From the IMG/VR virus record IMGVR_UViG_3300024518_002571, positions 1-39,296 of that record: a DNA stretch of 39,296 bases. The stretch is one strand, 5' to 3'. The position numbers and the translations under genes are program-made. The notes beneath the pieces were generated by a model. It was not told the origin of the DNA. It was given only the letters and a program-made list of their open reading frames with translations, and searched no databases. Shown here piece by piece: positions 33,717-38,712 of this stretch. Within the stretch, counting starts at the first letter, position 1. Every line of letters starts with the position of its first letter. The DNA is from a virus.

Positions 33717-33866
33717 TTACTCCAGCCGGATCTGCATGATCCACTCCGGGTCCGTCACAAGGTTGGGGCGACACAGCCCCATCAAGAGCCACGCCTCGTC
33801 CCCATGCCACACCACCGACGCCCAGGAGAGTGAGCTCGCCCTGAGCCAACTGGGCCACACGCCCAC
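33717..33866 (-). CDS. Trp-rich 49-residue protein
   Basis: GTG at 33866 (or 33860) and TAA at 33717, ending just before the small-terminase ribosome site. The product has six Trp in 49 residues (GVWPSWLRASSLSW, VVWHGDEAWLLMGL) and a central MGLCRPN loop. GGAAGAG lies about ten bases upstream, inside the GroES end. No family recognised; the Trp-rich amphipathic layout suggests membrane contact or protein binding. It is too short to be certain. Confidence 0.5.
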   Translation of the reverse strand: MGVWPSWLRASSLSWASVVWHGDEAWLLMGLCRPNLVTDPEWIMQIRLE

Positions 33867-33870
33867 AGGC

Positions 33871-34212
33871 CTAGCGCTCTTCCATGACGCCGAGGATGTC
33901 CGGCTCCGCCGTCAAGCGGTAGGCGACATCACCGATGCGGATGTCCTCCGCGCCTATGTCGAAGGGCGCCAAGAGCACGCGCTCGCCGTGGTGGTACACC
34001 GCAGCCGAGCGCGTCTTGCCGTCAACCGAAAGAAAACCCGGTCCCGTGCTGCACACCGTCCCCGTCACCGACACGCCAGTCTTCGGCTTGATGATCCCCC
34101 CCGGCGTCTTCTCCTCCTCGGGGTCGAGCTTCACCAGCACCCTCCCCACCCCGGGGAACAGGCGCGTCTCGGCGGGAAGGCAGATGGGCGGCGATGTCTG
34201 TGTCTGCTGCAT
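33871..34212 (-). CDS. GroES-like co-chaperonin
   Basis: 113 codons. Core GRVLVKLDPEEEKTPGGI at 23-40 includes the canonical start of the Cpn10 barrel and the mobile loop (residues 32-46, KTPGGIIKP) that docks to GroEL; the last strand is DILGVMEER. Some Gly positions and the Tyr/Glu of the barrel are kept. It should replace or supplement host GroES during capsid folding, as T4 gp31 does. The ATG at 34212 lies inside the upstream twin-arginine gene, which stays open to 34022, giving an unusually long overlap of 191 bases in another frame; no Shine-Dalgarno precedes it. Confidence 0.85.
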   Translation of the reverse strand: MQQTQTSPPICLPAETRLFPGVGRVLVKLDPEEEKTPGGIIKPKTGVSVTGTVCSTGPGFLSVDGKTRSAAVYHHGERVLLAPFDIGAEDIRIGDVAYRLTAEPDILGVMEER

Positions 34213-34678
34213 GGTAGTAGTTGTGGTAGGAGGCGTAATCGAGCCAGTGGGTTTCGGAGGGCGGCGTCATGATCATCGGGGTCGTCTTGTAGATGATCCC
34301 CCACGCCGCGTCGGCGGGCGAGGAGTAGTACCCCACGTGCTCGAACTTGAGCCGCCAGCGGGTCAGGTCGACCGGCGTACCGCCGCTGGTGTACTTGTAG
34401 CTCCAGGTGCCTGGGGCTGGGTCGGTCTCGTTGATGAACACTCGGATCGAGTACGGGGCGGGCTCGAACGAAAACATGCGCTCCATGGCGCAGTTGAGCG
34501 TGTCCCCTACCAGGTTGTAGGGGGAGCGGCCCGCTCGGCGCAGACCGTCGCCGTACACGAACGTCTTCTTGTTCGTGATCGGCTCGCGATCAGGGAGCAG
34601 TAGCTTCGGAGCAACCACCGCCGCAGCCGCGCCGCCCAGGAGGGCGCCGATGAATCCGCGTCGCGTGGGGGCGCTCAC
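34022..34678 (-). CDS. Twin-arginine-signal protein, C-terminus overlapping GroES
   Basis: 218 codons from GTG 34678, which overlaps the previous stop (GTGA) and has GAGGTG five bases ahead. The N-terminus (TRRGFIGALLGGAAAAVVAP, residues 5-24) fits a twin-arginine signal with R6-R7. Residues 30-160 are a beta/alpha domain rich in aromatic residues (PAPYSIRVFINETDPAPGTW, HWLDYASYHNYYHAADT) of no recognised family. From about residue 156 the frame overlaps GroES and becomes Arg/Gly-rich, so this end may be a shadow; translation might instead shift frame into GroES. Confidence 0.55.
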   Translation of the reverse strand: MSAPTRRGFIGALLGGAAAAVVAPKLLLPDREPITNKKTFVYGDGLRRAGRSPYNLVGDTLNCAMERMFSFEPAPYSIRVFINETDPAPGTWSYKYTSGGTPVDLTRWRLKFEHVGYYSSPADAAWGIIYKTTPMIMTPPSETHWLDYASYHNYYHAADTDIAAHLPSRRDAPVPRGGEGAGEARPRGGEDAGGDHQAEDWRVGDGDGVQHGTGFSFG

Positions 34679-34899
34679 GTCCACACCTCGACAGCCCGCA
34701 GAGCCGGGACCGGGGGAACGTCCCCGACTTCGAGCCAGGCTCGGACCGCGCGCGTGGCGTCGTCGAGGTTCGCGCAGTACCAGACGACCTCGTCCGGCGT
34801 GCACGGAGCTCGTGAGACGATGAACCGGACGGCGCCGTCCTCATCGACGACGCGCGTCACCTCGACCGTCTGGACTCTCCGGGTCCTGCGGTGCTGCAT
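34675..34899 (-). CDS. Small protein of unknown function
   Basis: 74 codons. Strong ribosome site AAGGAG six bases before the ATG, inside the end of the preceding gene (59-base overlap). The sequence has a basic N-terminus (MQHRRTRRVQTVEVTRVV) and a compact alpha/beta middle (VVWYCANLDDATRAVRAWLE). The stop overlaps the next start (GTGA). Function unknown. Confidence 0.55.
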   Translation of the reverse strand: MQHRRTRRVQTVEVTRVVDEDGAVRFIVSRAPCTPDEVVWYCANLDDATRAVRAWLEVGDVPPVPALRAVEVWT

Positions 34900-35143
34900 C
34901 TGCTTCTCCTTCTCCGCCGAACAGCGCTCGTGCGCGGGCTAGTAGCCCCCCTTCTTGGGTTTCGGCTTCCTGGTCTTCGGCTTCGGCTTCGGCCTGGACG
35001 GCCGGGGCGTCGACCCCTTCTTCGGTGGCTTCTGTAGCATATTCGGCCCCCTGCCGCTTGCGGAGGTTCATCACCCGCTGGGTGCGTCCGTACCGACGCT
35101 TGCGCGCGCTCATGCACACGCCGCTCGTTCTGATCTCGTCCAT
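34841..35143 (-). CDS. Basic/acidic low-complexity protein
   Basis: 100 codons. CGGAG six bases ahead of the ATG. The N-terminus is strongly basic (MSARKRRYGRTQRVMNLRKR, residues 11-30), the middle is acidic (AEAEAEDQEAETQE) and there is a short amphipathic helix (GLLARARALFGGEGE). No family recognised; the split charge suggests nucleic-acid or chaperone-like binding. Overlap of 59 bases with the next gene. Confidence 0.55.
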   Translation of the reverse strand: MDEIRTSGVCMSARKRRYGRTQRVMNLRKRQGAEYATEATEEGVDAPAVQAEAEAEDQEAETQEGGLLARARALFGGEGEADAAPQDPESPDGRGDARRR

Positions 35144-35146
35144 CGT

Positions 35147-35533
35147 CTACTCCGGTGCCGTCTCGCGGAAAGTGATCCCGAGCGCCTCGGCCTCGCCTGG
35201 TTCGAAGAGCCGCGCCGCGCCCGGGTGGATCGGGTCGCCCCAGTCGGTGGTCTCGTCGATGTCCTCCGAGCGGTCGACGTACCTCACACGCCCGCCCTCA
35301 ACCGCGTAGGCCCAGACCGGGATCGTGGTCCCCGTGTTGCCCGCCGCGACCACGACGAGCTGCGCGCTGGCCGCTGCCTTGCCGCCCACCAGGGCCTCGT
35401 CCGTCGTCGCGCGGATGAACCCGCTCGGGTCACCTGGGGCGCCGACCAGCGCCTGCACGCGGACAGCCTCCGACAGGGAGGGGCACGAGGCGAGGAGAAC
35501 GGGGAGAAGGGCTCCCAGGAGACGACAACGCAT
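35147..35533 (-). CDS. Putative outer-membrane lipoprotein
   Basis: 128 codons from ATG 35533, which has GGAG seven bases upstream and gives a clean signal (MRCRLLGALLPVLLASC) with lipobox LASC and Cys17; a start at 35578 overlaps the nuclease-like stop (ATGA) but adds 15 polar residues and has no ribosome site. The mature part is beta-rich and acidic (FIRATTDEALVGGKAAAS; AVEGGRVRYVDRSED). A role in blocking re-infection or in lysis is possible, but no family was recognised. Confidence 0.65.
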   Translation of the reverse strand: MRCRLLGALLPVLLASCPSLSEAVRVQALVGAPGDPSGFIRATTDEALVGGKAAASAQLVVVAAGNTGTTIPVWAYAVEGGRVRYVDRSEDIDETTDWGDPIHPGAARLFEPGEAEALGITFRETAPE

Positions 35534-35574
35534 GGGGATGCTCCGCTTGGTTACCAGGGGCTCCTCCTCCCCGC

Positions 35575-35958
35575 TCATATCATGCCAGGAAGTGACCAGT
35601 CGCTGTCAAGGGTGATCGTCGTGACCCGCGGCCGCCAGAGAGCTCCTGTGGAGCCAGGAGACGCGTCAGGCTGCACGTACCGCCTCCAGGCCCAGACCTC
35701 CAACTCACCGCCGGCCCGGAGCCACCCGCGCGCCCTGGGCTCCTTCAGGATCTTCGTGGTGCGGGCCGCGCCGTTGGGCCCCGAGGTCGCCTGGACGCCC
35801 AGGATCCGAGAGTGTTCCACGTGGAACGCCAGCACGTCGATCACCCCGTACAGGTCGCGCCGCACCCGCGTCTTGGGCACCCAGCGCTCCACCACGTCAG
35901 CCACCCACCCCGTGTCCCGGAGAAGCTCAAGCGTGCGCGACGTAGGTGAGGAGGCCAT
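35575..35958 (-). CDS. PD-(D/E)XK nuclease-like small protein
   Basis: 127 codons. The run RTLELLRDTGWVADVVERW, then RVRRDLYGVIDVLAFHVE (D41), ILGVQATSG (Q56) and AARTTKILKEP has the layout of small PD-(D/E)XK enzymes of phages (resolvase- or restriction-like): a helix with Glu, the Asp strand, then a Glu/Gln-x-Lys strand. Here Glu is replaced by Gln56, and the Lys may be K69 in the next helix. Activity is therefore uncertain. It is the first gene of the minus-strand run after the divergent region; the ATG at 35958 has only a weak ribosome site. Confidence 0.6.
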   Translation of the reverse strand: MASSPTSRTLELLRDTGWVADVVERWVPKTRVRRDLYGVIDVLAFHVEHSRILGVQATSGPNGAARTTKILKEPRARGWLRAGGELEVWAWRRYVQPDASPGSTGALWRPRVTTITLDSDWSLPGMI

Positions 35959-36020
35959 GATCTTACCGAGGGCTTACCAATGCCTAGGGTATGTGCCTAT
36001 ATCTACCTAGGATCCTAAGT

Positions 36021-36048
36021 AATATACTAAGGGAGTTGACAACGTGAA
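36021..36048 (-). promoter_or_regulatory. Candidate minus-strand promoter
   Basis: TTCACG (36043-36048, minus strand) and TATATT (36021-36026) spaced 16 bases apart, a reasonable sigma-70 match, about 60 bases before the nuclease-like gene, in an AT-rich island of a GC-rich genome. An overlapping near-palindrome CCTAGGATCCTAAG (36006-36019) could be an operator. Confidence 0.35.
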
Positions 36049-36300
36049 CGCGAGACCGGGCCGGTGATGGTCTGGGCGCACAGTCGCCGCGGGGCGAGGC
36101 AACACACCGAGCCGAAGCCCCGAGGGGTCACCCACCATAGACGGGGAGAAGACTGAAACACCGGGGGCGCGGACCATCGCTGCCCCCGTCGTACACCTCG
36201 CATGCCCCAGACTCAACCATGCGGGTGAGCCTGCCCATAGCTTAGGGCCGCGCGTCAAGGTCTGGAGTCGCGCGTGAGCCTCTCTATGCGGCAGGCGCTT

Positions 36301-36360
36301 ACACCCCAAGCCCCCGGGGGGTCAACACCGGGAGCAGCCAACACCAACAAGGAGAACAAC
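36301..36360 (+). promoter_or_regulatory. Conserved operon leader, copy 1
   Basis: ACACCCC, then CCCCCGGGGGG, GTCAACA, CCAACACCAACAAGGAG and a short spacer directly before the ATG at 36361. It shares about 45 aligned bases with the leader at 37238-37296 and the core with the minus-strand copy at 32404-32450. It holds the ribosome site (AAGGAG) of the operon. Confidence 0.65.
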
Positions 36361-36660
36361 ATGCCTCGAGTCCTGCAGCGGAACATGCTGAACGGGGCGG
36401 TGCTCGACTGCATCGCCCAGAGCCTCGTGGAGGCCTTCCACAACGACGGCTCATGGAAGGCGTGGAAGTTCGGCACCGGCGAGGTACGCCTCTCCAACTC
36501 GAACGCCGACCTCAGCTGCGACCTGTCCATCGTCAACTGCGGCGACGACGGGATCGCGATCTACATCGACTGCCCCGGCAAGCGCGCCGAGGTCATCGAG
36601 CGCCACTTGCGCGCCCGCCGCTTCCTCCCGCCCGTCCCTGTGAAAGGGGGTGTGGGATGA
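36361..36660 (+). CDS. Small plus-strand protein, alpha/beta
   Basis: 99 codons, beginning right after the conserved leader; an earlier in-frame ATG at 36274 would put the leader inside the gene and is rejected. The product has an alpha/beta pattern (NGAVLDCIAQSLVEAFHND, VRLSNSNADLSCDLSIVN, IDCPGKRAEVIERHLRARRF) of no recognised family. Stop overlaps the next start (ATGA). Confidence 0.65.
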   Translation: MPRVLQRNMLNGAVLDCIAQSLVEAFHNDGSWKAWKFGTGEVRLSNSNADLSCDLSIVNCGDDGIAIYIDCPGKRAEVIERHLRARRFLPPVPVKGGVG

Positions 36661-36899
36661 GCGGCGCCTCCGCGGAATACCAACTCAAGAGGCTTCGGGG
36701 CCACTACCCAGACGCCACCATCACCCATCGCGTCGTCAACGTGGACGACGGACCCGGGTTCTCGTACTACAAGGTGGACATCGACCCCGATGGTAATGCG
36801 TGCACCACGCGCAACCTGTCTGACCGCGTGTCCCTCGACGTGTACGTGACGGCCGCGATCGACGCCTCGTTCGTGCACGGCGAGAAGGTGACACCGTGA
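36657..36899 (+). CDS. Small plus-strand protein
   Basis: 80 codons; ATG 36657 overlaps the previous stop by four bases. Sequence has an EYQLKRLRGHYPDATIT start and FSYYKVDIDPDGNA strand, with no recognised family. It is the middle gene of a coupled trio. Confidence 0.6.
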   Translation: MSGASAEYQLKRLRGHYPDATITHRVVNVDDGPGFSYYKVDIDPDGNACTTRNLSDRVSLDVYVTAAIDASFVHGEKVTP

Positions 36900-37135
36900 G
36901 GCCCGCCGTGAAGGTCGGCGCGATCGTCGTCTACTTCGGACACGGTCGCCGCACAGGGCTCCGCGTGGGGCTCGTGCGCACGCTCAGGAAGTACGACGCC
37001 ACGGTGCAGGACATAGACCCCAGCACCGACGGCAAGACAGCCTCGGCACGCTACCGGGGCGCCAAGCACAGAGTCCGACTCGACCGCATCACCGGCATGC
37101 AATACCGCGGCCGGGTGCGCAGCGTCTCCGGGTGA
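36896..37135 (+). CDS. Small basic plus-strand protein
   Basis: 79 codons from GTG 36896 (overlap GTGA). Short beta-rich, strongly basic protein (VGAIVVYFGHGRRTGLRVG; RYRGAKHRVRLDRITG) with the look of an SH3-like or other small nucleic-acid-binding barrel. Function unknown. Last gene of the first plus-strand group. Confidence 0.6.
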   Translation: MRPAVKVGAIVVYFGHGRRTGLRVGLVRTLRKYDATVQDIDPSTDGKTASARYRGAKHRVRLDRITGMQYRGRVRSVSG

Positions 37136-37146
37136 CTCTTGTTGGT

Positions 37147-37223
37147 AGGGTGGGCGACGGCCCGGGGGAGGAGCTTGAAAACTCGCCTCCCCCGCCCTCA
37201 ACCAGGAAGGGCCGCCGCCCACC
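37147..37223. other. Two-tier 24-bp hairpin
   Basis: Outer arms of 16 bases (37147-37162 and 37208-37223) pair with one mismatch; the adjoining inner arms of 8 bases (37163-37170 and 37185-37192) pair perfectly, with a 14-base loop and a 15-base bulge on one side. It is the strongest inverted repeat in the window. It lies between two plus-strand groups, 12 bases after the stop of the last gene. No T-tract follows, so it is not a standard intrinsic terminator; an RNase III site, attenuator or DNA cruciform are alternatives. Confidence 0.85.
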
Positions 37224-37237
37224 CGTTCAGCGACCCG

Positions 37238-37296
37238 CACACCCCGCGCCTCGGGGGTCAACAACTGGGGCTACCAACACCAACAAGGAGAACGAC
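37238..37296 (+). promoter_or_regulatory. Conserved operon leader, copy 2
   Basis: ACACCCC, CCTCGGGGG, GTCAACA, CTACCAACACCAACAAGGAG, then the ATG at 37297. About 45 bases align with copy 1 (36301-36360) with few differences. It follows the two-tier hairpin and begins the second plus-strand group. Confidence 0.65.
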
Positions 37297-37371
37297 ATGA
37301 ACTACTGCCCCTCTTGCAACATCCTGGGCAGCAGCGAGCACACGAGCCTGCGCGATCAGGGGGCGATCTGA
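37297..37371 (+). CDS. 24-residue zinc-knuckle-like mini-protein
   Basis: ATG directly behind the conserved leader and AAGGAG; codes for MNYCPSCNILGSS and 11 more residues (C4-x2-C7). The stop overlaps the next start (TGATG). Size makes it uncertain as a stable protein; it could be a leader peptide for the group. Confidence 0.45.
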   Translation: MNYCPSCNILGSSEHTSLRDQGAI

Positions 37372-37556
37372 TGAAGCGCGCCGATTACAAGAACCCGTAC
37401 CGGCTGAGTGACGAAGACCTCGACCGGCTGATCGCCGAACTCGACCACCCCCCGGTCATGTCTGGCACCGCGATCCAGGCGGGCCTGTTCCTGCTGGGCC
37501 TGATGGTGTTCGTTGTGATTATGGTCTGGGCGTTCGTGGTGAGGGTGGTGCTGTGA
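37371..37556 (+). CDS. Small membrane protein
   Basis: 61 codons from ATG 37371 (TGATG overlap). Residues 1-28 are charged (MKRADYKNPYRLSDEDLDRL), followed by a single membrane helix at about 33-58 (AIQAGLFLLGLMVFVVIMVW) ending in AFVVRVVL. Function unknown. The stop overlaps the next start (GTGA). Confidence 0.6.
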   Translation: MKRADYKNPYRLSDEDLDRLIAELDHPPVMSGTAIQAGLFLLGLMVFVVIMVWAFVVRVVL

Positions 37557-38092
37557 CCTGCCCCACCTGCGGACGACGGCCGAGTGAGCGGATTGGCGTT
37601 GTGGTTGAAGAGCAGGGCGACGACGAAGTCTTTCTGGGGAGTGACGCTTGTCCCGATCCCTGCCATGACGCCGCCGACGAGGCGCCAGAGCGCATCGCTG
37701 AGCTGGAAGAAAACTGGTCACATGTCTGCGGCTACCTCGGGCTGATTGAAGAGGAGCCGAGTGTCGAAGACGTGGAGCAGGCGATAAGCGTCCTGCGCGC
37801 CCAGCGCGACGAGCTGGAGAAGGAGGTTGAGCGGCTGCGGCAAGAGGGTCTTCAGGGATCTCTATCTGACTGGAAAGACTTGCGCGCTCAGCGCGACGAG
37901 TTGCTGGTGGCGCTGCGGCCGTTCGCGGAGCATTGGGGCGAATGGCTGAAAGCGCGAGCCGACCACACGCACCCGCAGTGGGGACGTAAGCACGGGAGGC
38001 CCGACTGGCGTAACTACATGACCGTCGGGAAGCACGTTGCTGCAGCCCGCGCCGTGATCGTCAACGCGAAGAAGACGGAGGTGAAGCCGTGA
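37553..38092 (+). CDS. Zinc-finger/coiled-coil protein
   Basis: 179 codons from GTG 37553. C3-x2-C6 and C33-x3-C37 suggest one zinc site; residues 55-120 form a coiled coil with repeated LRAQRDEL, and the C-terminus (AARAVIVNAKKTEVKP) closely matches the last residues of the following gene. It overlaps the next start by four bases. Function unknown. Confidence 0.6.
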   Translation: MTCPTCGRRPSERIGVVVEEQGDDEVFLGSDACPDPCHDAADEAPERIAELEENWSHVCGYLGLIEEEPSVEDVEQAISVLRAQRDELEKEVERLRQEGLQGSLSDWKDLRAQRDELLVALRPFAEHWGEWLKARADHTHPQWGRKHGRPDWRNYMTVGKHVAAARAVIVNAKKTEVKP

Positions 38093-38712
38093 GCCCCTAC
38101 ATCATCGAATCCACCGTCGGGGCCGAACTTTGGTCCGGCAACGCCGCCTCGTTGCGCGAGGCACTCGACCAGGCGGTAGCGGCGCGCGCCAACCTCGCGG
38201 GCGCCAACCTCGCGGACGCCTACCTCGCGCGCGCCAACCTCGCGCGCGCCAACCTCGCGGGCGCCACCCTCGCGCGCGCCAACCTCGAGCGCGCCAACCT
38301 CGCGGACGCCAACCTCGCGGACGCCAACCTCGCGGGTGCCAACCTCGAGCGCGCCAACCTCGCGGACGCCACCCTCGCGGGCGCCACCCTCGCGCGCGCC
38401 AACCTCGCGGGTGCCAACCTCGCGGACGCCAAAGGGCTGCGATATGCGCAAGGTGGTTGGCTCCTGCGCTACTCGTGGAATCTGGTCGCTCGCGAGGTTG
38501 GCGAGCCACGGTTGCGGTATGGGTGCGAGGAGTTCTCGCTATCTGACTGGAACGAGCAGCTCGTAAAGGAGTTGTGCAAGAAGCACGAGCCCGAAAACCA
38601 AAACACCTACTCCCGTGCTATCACGGCGCTCGTTGCCTACTGCCTGGAAGTCGACGCGGTGTACGCCCGCGCCGCGATCGCCAACGCGGAGAAGACGGGG
38701 GTGAAGCCGTGA
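38089..38712 (+). CDS. Pentapeptide-repeat protein
   Basis: 207 codons from GTG 38089. Sixteen near-perfect pentapeptides A(N/T/Y)L(A/E)x at residues 34-113 predict a right-handed quadrilateral beta-helix of about four coils, as in Qnr/MfpA-type DNA-mimic proteins. A C-terminal domain of about 90 residues (YAQGGWLLRYSWNLV; SLSDWNEQLVKEL) follows, ending in YARAAIANAEKTGVKP. It might bind a host enzyme such as gyrase by mimicking DNA, but negative charge is modest here. It overlaps the next start (GTGA). Confidence 0.85.
   Translation: MSPYIIESTVGAELWSGNAASLREALDQAVAARANLAGANLADAYLARANLARANLAGATLARANLERANLADANLADANLAGANLERANLADATLAGATLARANLAGANLADAKGLRYAQGGWLLRYSWNLVAREVGEPRLRYGCEEFSLSDWNEQLVKELCKKHEPENQNTYSRAITALVAYCLEVDAVYARAAIANAEKTGVKP
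38188..38427 (+). repeat. 15-bp pentapeptide-coding tandem repeat
   Basis: Sixteen copies of a 15-base unit close to GCCAACCTCGCGGGC, coding for A-N-L-A-x. The third codon position also varies little, and the unit produces long open frames in other frames that are not genes. Confidence 0.9.

Larger units (their letters stand above)
35959..36360. other. Divergent intergenic region
   Basis: 402 bases between the minus-strand block and the first plus-strand gene; open frames here are unlike protein. Contents: an AT-rich island at 35985-36040 with candidate promoters; a near-palindrome at 36006-36019; a perfect 7-bp stem CGGGGGC/GCCCCCG (36162-36168, 36182-36188, 13-base loop); an interrupted inverted repeat GATGGTC (36066-36072) / GACCATC (36172-36178); and the plus-strand leader from 36301. 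This is the switch between the two transcription directions. An origin or terminator function cannot be excluded. Confidence 0.6.

Noticed and set aside
34022-34804. Start of the twin-arginine gene at 34804
   Set aside because: The extra N-terminus is Arg/Gly-rich shadow sequence of the upstream gene; GTG 34678 has a ribosome site and stop-start overlap.
36007-36309. 100-codon minus-strand frame in the divergent region
   Set aside because: No ribosome site, odd composition, and it crosses AT-rich and hairpin elements.
36274-36360. N-terminal extension of the first plus-strand gene from an earlier ATG
   Set aside because: It would translate the conserved leader, and the good ribosome site lies just before 36361.
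38188-38427. CRISPR-like array
   Set aside because: Repeats are contiguous 15-base units without unique spacers and are coding.
38102-38509. Long Arg/Gly/Trp-rich frames on the opposite strand of the pentapeptide gene
   Set aside because: They arise because the 15-base repeat has no stop in several frames; their products are simple repeats and have no ribosome sites.
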